A stretch of DNA of 64,000 nt, from positions 1,144,001-1,208,000 of the forward strand of contig JBBBDQ010001185.1 of assembly GCA_037127315.1 (NCBI GenBank). Direction: 5' to 3'. The position numbers and the translations under genes were made by a program. Shown here piece after piece: positions 1 to 12,601 of the stretch; the first letter of the stretch is position 1, and every line of letters starts with the position of its first letter. Origin of the DNA: Ascarosepion bandense (lineage: Eukaryota; Mollusca; Cephalopoda; Sepiida; Sepiidae). The notes under the pieces were generated by a model. That model ran no database searches, was not told the origin of the DNA, and saw nothing but the letters and a program-made list of their open reading frames with translations.

Positions 1-588
1 TTAGGCAAAGGTACTGTGAAAATGTAGGCCTACCAGATAAGTTATGGTTACCAAAAATGCATTTATTTTAACACCTCTAGGAAAACTTTACCTGTTTATA
101 GTGTTACTAGTGACTGAAAATTTATGAAAAAAAAATTTTTTTTAATTACCTGTTTATAATGCAACCTCTTATTTTTTGCCTAAAATCTGATAAAAACTTG
201 CACTATACTCAAATGTATATGGTAAGAATTTTATAATTTATATACTCAAAATAATTATTTCATGTTTTGTTACTGGCAAAAGAAGATAATTCACTTATTG
301 CTAGCTATTTAATGTTAGTGTAGGTAGAGAGGTTGATTTGTTTTGCTTAATGATATGATATAAATTTTTTCAACAATTATTTCACAAATATCGGGATAAC
401 ATAAAATAAAATGTGTGCAGAAATTTTAAAATGATTTTAAAATTGCCAAATATCCTTTTCACAAAAACCTAGATAGCAATTGTTCTGAATCTGCTTACAT
501 TGAATTGTTTTAGTTTTATAGCATTTGCTGTTTTGATCTGTTAGCTCATTTACATGAAATTTTAACATAATTTTTTTTTCTTTGTCAG
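1..588. other. TAF2 intron, left edge of window
   Basis: AT-rich DNA ends in a good polypyrimidine tract and acceptor at 588. I see no exon, RNA gene or recognisable repeat in it; the next exon upstream lies outside. Confidence 0.5.
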
Positions 589-654
589 GAATAAAAAGAA
601 AAAGATTCCTCTCATGACTAGTGAAGAAGTTGATATGGACCTTAGTGCTATGGA
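589..654 (+). CDS. TAF2: TAF2 exon 1 of window (NKKKKIPL...DLSAM)
   Basis: The acceptor is tttgtcag ending at 588 and the donor is GTAAGT at 655. The exon enters with one base of a split codon and leaves with two (GA, completing Asp in the next exon). It encodes a basic run (KKKK) then the acidic EEVDMDLSAMD. That is the junction between the aminopeptidase-like domain and the HEAT region in metazoan TAF2. Upstream exons must lie to the left of position 1. Confidence 0.93.
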
Positions 655-3600
655 GTAAGTGAAAAACTATTTTGCATTGTGTAGTGCTAGTCACCTTCAT
701 AAGTTGCATAATTATCTGTGAGTAAGCAAATGACAAAATGCAAAGACTTTTTAGTAATGCATTTCTTTCTGAGAAGGCATTTTCCCATTTTGTATTTTAC
801 TAACCTACCATTAGTCTGAGATATAAATAAAATAAAATCATATTTTCCATATATTTGATTTATCATAGTCAACTACAAAGAATGCATTTTCCTTACTAAG
901 TTTCATTTGTTTGAATGAGATGGATGATTATAATTTTTCAAGCCAACCTATATAAGAATTTATAATTACTCAAGCCAAGCTATATATAAAGAACTAAGAT
1001 GAAATCTTCATGCTTCAGTAAAAGACTGTATAGTTTAAGAAACACCACTAGTATCAGAAAACTCTTCACTGCAGATTGTACTTCATTACACTAAAAGCAG
1101 TTTACTATGGCTTATATGAATTGTTGCTGTTGTTTTTGATGACCAAGTAGTACAAAGTAATTTTTCCTATGATTTTATTCAAGATTATTTTAACAAAATG
1201 TTATTTAATCATCATTGTGACTAAATTATTAAATGAATGAACATACAGATTTTCATAGCTGTTCATAAAAACTAAAAAGTAGGGTGAAAAACATTTAGTA
1301 TCAGAAATAAGTTTGTTGTTTAGGAAAAAATTGCATTAATTTGTTGATATTATTTTTTTTGGCTACTATCAATGTGAGAGTGCAATTCATGTTTTTTTTT
1401 TTTTTTTGTGGGGAATTAGTGCTGAGTCTCCTGTCCTCTGGCTTCGTGTTGATCCAGAAATGACACTACTTCGTAAAGTGACTTGGGAACAACCTGACTA
1501 CATGTGGCAATATCAGCTCAAATATGAGAGAGATGTAGTGGCACAGTGTGAGGTAAGAATCTGGGACCATATTTTGATATGAATTTATATAATCATATAT
1601 TTTATAAATGTGAAAGCAAAAGTTAATGTACTTTTGATTCATTTCATTATATTCTAAAGGAATGAGAATAATTGAGCAAATACATTCACAGCAAAAGTAT
1701 TTTTCTGTTTACATTCATATCTAATAAATAAAAAAAATGATATATTTTCTCTAATAAAAGATTTTTTATCTGTATTCATATCCAGGAGAAATCAAGAAAA
1801 AACGTTTTACATTTAATATCTTTAAGAAAACTATTTCAACAGGAAGAATTGCTTGAGCTATATCTGAATGCTGAGCAAAACCTTTGCTAAAATAGTGTAA
1901 TACAAATTAATCTTGCTTATATGTAAATAATTATTTAATTGTATCTTAACTGGATTTTCACAAACCTCTAATAGTTTGCTGTTTTTTTAATTAATCAATA
2001 TTTTAAATTTACTATGAAATAACATGATTTTTTTTAATTAATGCATTAATATTTTATACTCGGTTCTTTGAACTTTTATAAAAGTTTTATAGTAAATCTG
2101 AAATAGAACATAAGTGTACTTGTAGGTTTTCTAATATTTTTGTGAATGAATAGCTGTTAGTAAAAGAAGTTGATAAATGTACTCTAAGAAAATAAGACCT
2201 GTCATTTAAATGTTACTTTAAAGTAAAATATCTAAAAAAGCTACTTGTGTTTAACTCTTAACAATTGTAAATATGATAAACCTTCAATCCAATTTAAAGT
2301 TCTAATAAAAAGATAAAAATATTGTATTTCTAATAAAATGTCTTGGAAAATAATTTTCAAGAAAATATAGTAGACATTCTTTAGTTGTTACTGAAAATTT
2401 CAATTTGTTTAATATAAGTGTGTGTCTAACAGTCATTTATTTATTTTTGGTATATAAGTTCTATATATGTTTTCTACAGGCTATCACTGCTTTAGTAAAC
2501 TATCCAACTCCAGCCACTCGTATGGCTTTGACTGATACTCTGGAAAATGAGCATTGCTTCTGCAAAGTAAGAATGGAAGCTTGTTTTTGTCTTGCTAAGG
2601 TAAGGAATCTTTTTGATCAATAGAAATTTTGGTTTTCAGATTGATCTTTCATTGAATCCAAACTAGGCATTTTATTCAGTAAAAGCTTTCTTTACAGAAA
2701 TACAGTTATTAGTATGGAAAACAGAATCTGAAAACATTTTGAATTCTGAATAAAGGTGTTTATAGTCACTCAGCACTGATGTTCATGGACAGGCATGAAT
2801 CTACTTCTCCCTCTTTTATCACAAAATATCTTGAGAAAAATATTGTTTCAAGTGTGCCAATGATAATTAGTAGAGAGAGAAGGTGGACAATCTGCACTTC
2901 CATAAAAACCACTAAATAAAAACTACAAAAAGTTGTTACTCTTATCCTCTTGTCAGGAAACAGCATATTCAAATTCATATCCATATTCAAGAAGTTTTTC
3001 TCTTTTATAAAATTTGTATGAGTATTTAAGAGATGGAACCTGATTTCTCTCCTCTGTTTTCAATTTCAACATGAAATTAGAAATTGATGTCATATTTTGA
3101 TTTTTTTTTTTTTTTTTTTTTTTTTCTTAATTTTCATTGTCAGATGTTTGAATAGTTTCTGTGCTGAAATTATTCAATTGTCTGATGATAAAAATTCAAA
3201 CTCAAAAAAGTATGTTACAACAACATAATAAAAATTAAAATTCAAAACATTACACTAAATTTATCATAATAAGAAATTAGAGAAAGCAAACATTTGCCCC
3301 AATAGAAAACAACTTTGTTCTCTCATGATGAGCAAAATAGATGAATGTAATTGGAGTAACACAATGCATCTGTAATCTTGATCCAGCCATAAAATCTCTT
3401 ATACAAAAACCAGAAAAATGAAATAAAAATTCCTCAAAAGCAATATTTCCATGTTCTTCAAATATGTAAAAATGAGAATTTGCTGCCAAAATGCATCAAC
3501 ACACACAATGTGTACAGCATGCTATGGATAAATTGTCGTCTAATTACATGGAAATGAAAATACCAGTGGAATCTCATTTTAACAGATATATTTACCAAAA

Positions 3601-4388
3601 TTGCTCAAAAATATCTCAAAATACTAAAGAGTAAATTTATTCAATAGATTTACCATTGTCTTCAACCACAGCCTCCAGATGACTTCAGAATCTCTTGCAA
3701 CACTTCTGGACAGTCTCTTTGTTTAATTTGGTGAATGATGCCATAATCCTTGCCTTCAGTTCATCTTTGGTGTTTAAGAAGTTTTGTTAGTCACTTGCTC
3801 AACTGTGCCGCACACATAATAATCAAGGGTTGCAGTCTGGGGAGTTAGGTGACCAGATGTAAGGGATGATGTAGTCACAGGAATTGTCTGACAGCCATGA
3901 CTGTATTTTGCTTGTTTGGCATGGTGCAGAGTACTGTTGTCAGACAAAGGGTCTTCTAGCAGCCACCCTCTTGACACAGGGCAGCACTACTTCTTCAAGG
4001 CACTTAAAGTAGGTCTCCATGTTGAATCTGCAGCCCTCACCAACCAATTCAGAAGTTTTTTTCTCATCAGAATGATCAGAGTGAGTTTTTCAAGCTGCTG
4101 TACCTTCATAATCATCATCAAACTCCTCCAACTCTTTCAAAACTCTCTGCACTGTCCTCAGATTTACATCCAAACACTCTGAAATGTTCATATTAGAGCT
4201 TCCAGCACAAATTCCCAGTAGTGCTGCATGGCATTTCCAAATTTCTGTCAGAGTGACTAACATTATGTTGGTCTTTTTCTCTTAGACAATGCCAAACCAG
4301 CCCTACTATACAGTGCAGTTGACAAAAACGAAAACAACACACATACATGCACAAAATCTAAACTATAAAATGGTGACAATTTACCCAT

Positions 4389-4420
<32 letters not shown>

Positions 4421-7400
4421 ATCTAACAATATTTATAAGTGCAAACCTTCCCATTACACAAATCTCCTTAAAAATAAAATAACTAGCCAATACAAAATAG
4501 ACAGAGAAAACAACTTTATCTGAAACAGACATTGACACAGCCAAATTTGCTAATGAACTAAAAATTGCTGATAGAATAGGTAAGATATCTACCAAAGATG
4601 CTTACATTTTATTTAAAGATGACAAACCTAATTTCCAAAATAAGTTGCAAACAAGACTAATTAATCTGACTAAAAGCGAATGAGGCTTAATATCTAGAGA
4701 AATTTTAAAAAGCATAATTGAGAAGTTACAATCTACTTTGCACCCTAACCTCTGGAAGGGCTTCACTGATACCATCAATTGGGTTAATAATATTAAAAAT
4801 AAATCCAAATCAATCTTCCTTAAAGTTGACATTGTAGATTTCTACTCTTTAATATCCAAAGACCTTCTAGGAAGTTGTATTAAATTTGCTAGAAATTATG
4901 TAGAAATCAGCAATAGGGATAAAGAGATTATTTTAGAAATAATATGCTAGAAAATCGATCATTACCTTTGGCCATTCTACATGGACGAAAGGGCCCAATG
5001 ATAGTTTTCATGTTTCTATGGCAGCTTATGATTCAGCCCAGGTTGCTGATATTGCAGGAATCTATATTTTAGACATATTAAGTAGATTTTTAGACCACAA
5101 ACAAATTGGATTGTATCGTGATGATGGCCCTATCTTTATCCCCAATAGCAATGGACCTTTAACAAATAGAATCCATAAAAAGATCATTAAAGCCCTCAAT
5201 TTTTTTGGTTTTAAAGTTGAAGTTTCTTCCAATCTTAAAATGGTTAACTACTTAGATATTACTCTTAACCTAAATGGTGACTCCCACCAGCCTTATCTCA
5301 AGGAAAATAGTTTCCCCAGTTACATTAATATCTAATCTAATCACCCAAAAACTATTTTAAAACAGATACCCAACATCGTAAATACTAGAATTAACCGTTT
5401 ATCATCCAATGTCAAAACTTTCAATGAAAATAAAGAAATTTACAACAAGGCCCTTTAGAAGAGCGGATTCAAAAATAAATTAACATATGTAAAATCAACT
5501 ACTAACCCTGAACCATCTAATACCAAAAATAAAAATAAGTGTAGTAAAAGGAAGGTAATATGGTTCAACCCTCCATACTGTCGACTAATATTAATATCGG
5601 AAAATATTTTCTCAAGCTAATAAATAAACATTTCAATAGCAACAATCCTCTACAAAAAATCTTTAATATGAACACTTTAAAAATTAGCTATTCCTGTACT
5701 CCAAATATGGGCAATATTAATTCACACAATAATCAGATTCTAAAGAATTTATGTAATACCGACTCAGTCAGGAATTTCAAATGTTTGTAATTGTGGATCC
5801 GTAAGTATCTGTCTGGTGGAAGGCAAGTAAAAGACCAACCACAGTAATCTACAAAGCTCAAATCTCACCAACCAACAATAGAACAAATTACCAAACATAT
5901 ATTGGTATATCCACAGAGGATTTTAAGCAACATTACTGTAATCGTAGGCAATCAAAAATATCAAACAGCCCTTTCCCGAAGATTTTGGAAAATGAAGGAA
6001 GAAGGACAAAACCCCATAGTTAGTTGGAAACTGATAGGCTCAGCCCGTACTCCCAGAAACTTTCACGATAAGTGCAATCTATGTTTAGGGGAAAAAATAT
6101 AAATATTAAAGTACCCAAATCAACACCTACTTTTAAATTTTTGTAAAGAATTTATAAGCAAATGCTGCCATAAGTCGAAATTTGTAAATTTTAAAACTTA
6201 AAATTTAATCTATGAACTTAGTAAATTAAGGTTTTTTTATTTATTTATTTTTTAGCTAGTAAATTTAAACCCCACTACCAAATACTAATCCCAGCCTCAT
6301 AGATACCTTCCTTTTCCTGTCAAAATATCTATTATTTAATATGTAAGAACCTGTAGACCAACTCTTTAGCCCTTATTTTTCCTGCACCTTTATAATATTG
6401 TTTTTGCGACTGATCTTATTTCCATTTTTTGTTTTTCCATGGCTCTATTACTCATATAACTTCCCTGCTCTTTCTTATAATTGTAATGGGTGGGTGCATT
6501 TATATACATGTGTATGTATTTTTGTAAAGTTTTGTTTGCTCGCACATGTGTGCGTGTGTGTGTATGTATATATATATATATGTGTGTGTGTGTGGATATA
6601 TGTGTGTGTGTATATATATGTGTGTGTGTGTGTGGATATATGTGTGTGTATGTATATGTGCTTGTGTGGATATATGTGCTTGTGTGGATATGTGTGTGTG
6701 TGTGTGTGTGTGTGTGAATATATATATGTGTGTGTGTGAATATATATATGTGTGTGTGTGTGAATATATATATGTGTGTGTGTGAATATATATGTGTGTG
6801 TGTGTGTGAATATGTGTGTGTGTGTGAATATATATGTGTGTGTGAATATATATGTGTGTGTGTGTGGATATATATGTGTGTGTGTGTGGATATATATATG
6901 TGTGTGTGTGTGTGGATATATATGTGTGTGTGTGTGTGGATATATATATGTGTGTGTATGTGGATATATATATGTGTGTGTATGTGGATATATATATGTG
7001 TGTGTATGTGGATATATATATGTGTGTGTGTGGATATATATGTGTGTGTGTGTGGATATATATGTGTGTGTGTGTGGATATATGTGTGTGTGTGTGTGGA
7101 TATATGTGTGTGTGTGTGGATATATGTGTGTGTGTGTGTGGATATGTGTGTGTGTGTGTGGATATATGTGTGTGTGTGTGTGGATATATGTGTGTGTGTG
7201 TGTGGATATGTGTGTGTGTGTGTGGATATATGTGTGTGGGTATGTGTGGATATATGTGTGTGGGTATGTGTGGATATATGTGTGTGGGTATGTGGATATG
7301 TGTGTGTGTGTGGATATGTGTGTGTATGTGTGTGTGTGTGTGTGTATGCGGATATATATATGTGTGTGTGTGTGTGTGTATGCGGATATATGTGTGTGTG

Positions 7401-8674
7401 TGCGGATATATATATGTGTGTGCGGATATATATGTGTGTGTGTGTGTGCGGATATATATATATGTGTGTGTGTGTGCGGATATATATATGTGTGTGTGTG
7501 TGCGGATATATATATGTGTGTGTGTGTGCGGATATATATATGTGTGTGTGTGCGGATATATATATGTGTGTGTGTGTGCGGATATATATGTGTGTGTGTG
7601 TGTGCGGATATATATGTGTGTGTGTGTATGCGGATATGTGTGTGTGTGTGGATATGTGTGTGTGTATGTGGATATATGTGTGTGTGTGTGGATATATATG
7701 TGTGTGTGTGTGGATATATATGTGTGTGTATGTGGATATATATATATGTGTGTGTGGATGTGTGTGTGTGTGTGTGTGTGTGGATATATATATATGTGTG
7801 TGTGTGTGTGGATATATATATATGTGTGTGTGTATGGATATATATATGTGTGTGTATGGATATATGTGTGTGGATATATATGTGTGTGTGTATGTGGATA
7901 TATATGTGTGTGTGTATGTGGATATATATGTGTGTGTGTGTGTGGATATATGTGTGTGGATGTGGATACATGTGTGTGGATGTGGATATATGTGTGTGTG
8001 TATGTGGAGATATATGTGTGTGTGTGTGTGTATGTGGATATATATATATGTGTGTGTGTATGTGGATATGTATGTGTGTGTGTGTGAGTATATATGTATG
8101 TGTGTGTGTGCATATATATATGTGTATGTGGATATGTGTGTGTGTGCGTGTGTGCATATATATATGTGTATGTGGATATGTGTGTGTGTGTATGTATATG
8201 TGTGTGGATATGTGTGTGAGTGGATATATATATATATATGTGTGTGTGTGTGGATATATATATATATATAATTATGTGTGCGTGTGTGTGTGGAGATATA
8301 TATATACATATATAATTATGTGTGCGTGTGTGTGGATATATGTGTGTGTTGTTATATATATATATATGTGTGTGTGTGTGTAGGTGTGTGTTGATATGTC
8401 TATATGTATATACAGAACTTTGTTGAACCCGCCTTAAAATAAAATTTATTTATATTTTTAATTTTTAATACTAGATCTATATTACCTTTTAATTTACACA
8501 AAAAGATTAATTCTGGTTAATTTTTAGCAGAGCCCTATAGAACATATATAATTCGGTTCCTTTCAAACTAAGCCGCCTTAAATTTAGTTTCTTAAATTTT
8601 AAAAATAATTAAAATTAAATTTAACTCATGAATTACAAATATCCTTTAGATATTTAAGTAAATTATATTTGGAA

Positions 8675-8706
<32 letters not shown>

Positions 8707-10261
8707 TTGTCTATACTTGTATTAATAGAAATGAATTCCTTTGAGATCTACCTTTGAAATTAATATTTTTAATTTAAAATTAAAGATTTATTTTTAAATT
8801 TGTATGTCCAAATTTTTTTATAACAATTGTCTCAGTCATTATTTATTTAAACTAAAATCTATTTGGTAATTTTTCAACGTTTTTTTTTTCAACATTAATA
8901 TCAGCAGTTTTCTTCTGTTTCTGTACGAAAATTTTTTCATAGCTTACTTCCCAGTCAACCACCCCTTCACCCTTTTTTCCTTTTTTTTCTTTCGTTCCCC
9001 CTACCACTTCTATCCCTCTGACATGGTTAAATTTTAAGTTTTAAAATCTTGACTCTTGTATAGGTGAGGGATATATCTTCTAACATGAGACATAGGTATC
9101 TGTCTGCATTCCCCTTTTCACTTCCTTAAATTCAAAAATTGTTAATCCCACCCCATTTTATTTTTCTGTGTATGGATGATTTTCTTTTAGATTTTTACCG
9201 GTATAAAATCTTGTAACACATTTGAATTTGAGTAAATAAAATTTTTGTCTTGCTGTTATTGAAGAAATGGCCATCCAACGAATTGAAATATCGAAATTTT
9301 TGTTTTATTTTATATACAATTATTATTTGTTTTTGGTCATAATTAAGTTAGACTAGTACACAGTTGTATTAAAAAGTGTTCAATACAATTATATTGTAGA
9401 ACATTTTAATATTTTTCATTTAGGGATTAGTTATTTCTGCAACCTAGGTTTCAACCTTTCGGTATCTTCAGGCAATTTACAATAACTGATTTTACTGTTT
9501 TTCAAATGCTTAAATGGATTTTTTATGAAAATGTGACTGGAATTTTCAAACAACTGAAAAATTTTCAAAATTAGGGAGGAGTTATTTAAGCATCTTAGAA
9601 CACTTTCATTCATGTTTGTATATGATTCTAGTAAGTATTAATGGGTATGAGTACATTTGGACATCATTTCTGATCTTTCATTTAGTAATGTTTTTCTTTC
9701 TGGGAACAATATAATAGCTAATTTTTCCTCCTAGCACAATCTGTATATGTTGTCATCATTGTATGGTTTGGCTATTTTCACTATGCTCTAAGTTATATGA
9801 GGGTATTTTCCATATTTTAATTTTAATTTCCACATATGGCTATCTAGTTTGGTACAATATTTGAGGTTTTCTAGTTTAAATGTAGATTTATGACTATTCC
9901 ATCTGATTTTAAAACTGTCTAAATCCCAAATATGTTTTACTTTAAGCATTTATGTCTTGTACCTCTGCTTTGTAAATCACCCCTTCTGTATTACAAAGTC
10001 TGTGAAGTGGGCTTTTTTTTTTCTTTTTTTTTTAGTCTCTACAGTTACATTCCTTGTTAATGATGTTATTTTGTATGTTGTTATTTAAATTTCTGGTGTT
10101 TTGTTTTTTTATGTAATTTTCTAAATTACTAGTACAGCTATAACTTAATTTGATTGAATTCCTATTGAAAATTTTGTTTAATTCTGAGTTTTTTTTTGGA
10201 AGTGTTTATTAGCTGCACTCCCTTTATTCAACAAGGCGCTTTCACATATAATAAAAAAAAA

Positions 10262-10296
<35 letters not shown>

Positions 10297-12565
10297 CATC
10301 TTTCCACTTGTATCCTTAATCAACTTCATTGCACCTTTCTCATCTTGTATTCAATTATTGTTGAGAGAATTTATATTTTCATTTTATTTTTGTAGGTGGC
10401 TAATGCAATGGTATCCAACTGGGCAGGGCCTCCTGCCATGATGACTATTTTCAGAAAGATGTTTGGTTCATATTCTTGTCCTTCTATTATCAGACAGAAT
10501 AATTTTGGTAACTTCCAACAATACTTCCTTCTCAAAGTAAGTTTCTTTTTATTATGTTAAAAAACATGCCAGAAAGACTTCATTGCCACAATTATTTTCA
10601 AAATGCTTGAAATTTCTAGTTAAAATTACCCATCTCTGTGTATGATATCTAATTCAAAATTCAACCATAACTTGATTCAAACAATTGGATATGGCAATGC
10701 AGTTAGATAGGTTATAAATTGTTGTATTTTCCCTTGCAGACGATTCCTTGTGCTATGGCCCAGCTACGCAATATTCACAATATATGTCCAAGTGAAGTGC
10801 TGAAATTCTTATATGATCTCTTCAAATATAATGACAACAGCAAAAACAAGGTAAGTACTTCATATTCAGGCAACCAATTCTCTCATGGCAAAAACAAGAT
10901 TCATGTCATTTTTTCATTTCCTAAAATTTAACCAAACTACTTGCATGAAACCTGAAATTATTATGAAATAAAAAATGCCTTTATCTTTTCCTTCCTCTAC
11001 TACTACTATTGGATAAAATGATTGATAAGATGAAACATTGTTACATTTACTGTAGGTTACTTTTACCCTACATACTTTTAAAATCTTAGCTTTGATTTGG
11101 ATTTTATTATTAAAAAGAGATAATTGCATAAATAGATACTATAAATTATGTGTAGGTAAGCATTTTGTCCACTATATTAATTCTCATTTACTTTGAATGT
11201 TGCTAAGGGAAGAAATTACTGCTCTTCTTGAACTTTACTGATATAAACTGGTTTCTCTTTTCAGTATTCTGATAATTACTACAGATCATCTTTAATTGAT
11301 GCCTTAGCTGCAACTGTGACTCCAGCTGTTAGCCCTGTTGGTTTACTCAAGTAAGTTCATTAGCATTATATTTTTTTTGATAGGTTATTGAATAACAAAA
11401 TGCAAAAAAAACTCTGCAAGGCATTTCACTCCTTAAAAAGGACTTCATTAAACTGAAGAATAATATGCATTGGAGAAAATCTTTTCCATTTTGCCATTCA
11501 ATTACCGACCATGAGTTTGAGCTTTAGAGTTTATATATCATATTTCTCTCATTTTTGTTATTGCATACAATGTTTATTTATTCACTTATCATAATTAAGA
11601 TTTTTTTTACATTCAGTTGTCTCTTGATTTTGCAGTGATATCTAAAAATTTGTAAGAGATGACAATTTTTGTTTGTTATTTTGAGATTGGCTCTCAATAC
11701 AAGAATAAAATTTCAGATGAGCTACAATTGGGGATCTATTAAATACTTTATGAACAAAATAGTTTTATAGGTTACATATTCTCTCCTTATTAGCTGATGA
11801 ATATTGACAAGAGGATCTCTTTCCAAATTGTTTGCAGATTTTTAAGGGACCAAATAATGTGGACTTAGTCAAAAGAAAATTTGTTTTGCTGCTGCTAACA
11901 CTAGGCAACAATGATAAAAAAAATAGTAATTCCTCTTTTGCAGGATTTTACTTTTGAAATCTTAAGAATTATTGTTATGTTCTTGAATAATTATTATGAC
12001 ACATTGATATGATAGTTTACTATCTTCATTTCTTCAGCACTGGATTCACTTTGGATAATTTGAGTGCAGATGGAAAGCTCATTCTTGAAGAAATAACACG
12101 ATTTCTAAATTTAGAGAAATTGTTACCATGTTATAGACACACTGTAGCTGTCAGGTATGTTGCATTCTATTCCTAATACCATCATAATTTCAAATAAATC
12201 TTATTTTTTTATGATTAGTTAAGTTCATTTCATTATTTTGTTTTTTTTATTGAAAAACTTATTTTATTTAGTGTTGAAATACCATTGAAATTGTTTGGAA
12301 ATGATATGTGAAGACAAATTTCTTAGATCCCAATCTTTTTATTCAACTTGTGATAAATATAATGAAAACAAACCTATTTTTATATAGAGTATCAAATTAG
12401 TTTAACCTGTTGAATTAAAACTGCATTGACTAATTGATCAAAAGTATGGACATTTATATTTTTATTTAAACAATTTGAAATTTTTCTGTGTAAGTCTATT
12501 TTGTTGGTTCTTCACATGTATAAGTAGAACTTTTATAAATTTATCAGCCGATTCTCATAAATATT

Positions 12566-12601
<36 letters not shown>

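Noticed and set aside
2405..2623. 72-codon frame starting upstream of TAF2 exon 3
   Set aside because: Only 2480-2599 is exon; the rest is intron read-through on both sides.
6390..8383. Open frames of more than 400-600 codons on both strands
   Set aside because: They run through a dinucleotide-based minisatellite without stops. The peptides are monotonous His-Thr-Tyr-Ile or Cys-Val-Tyr-Ile polymers, open in several frames at once.
6555..8400. CRISPR-like array
   Set aside because: Units have no constant repeat plus unique spacer structure, and the setting is an animal intron.
9262..9295. Possible hammerhead ribozyme (gaaga...gaaa motif)
   Set aside because: The conserved CUGAUGA core is not present, and I could not draw three stems.
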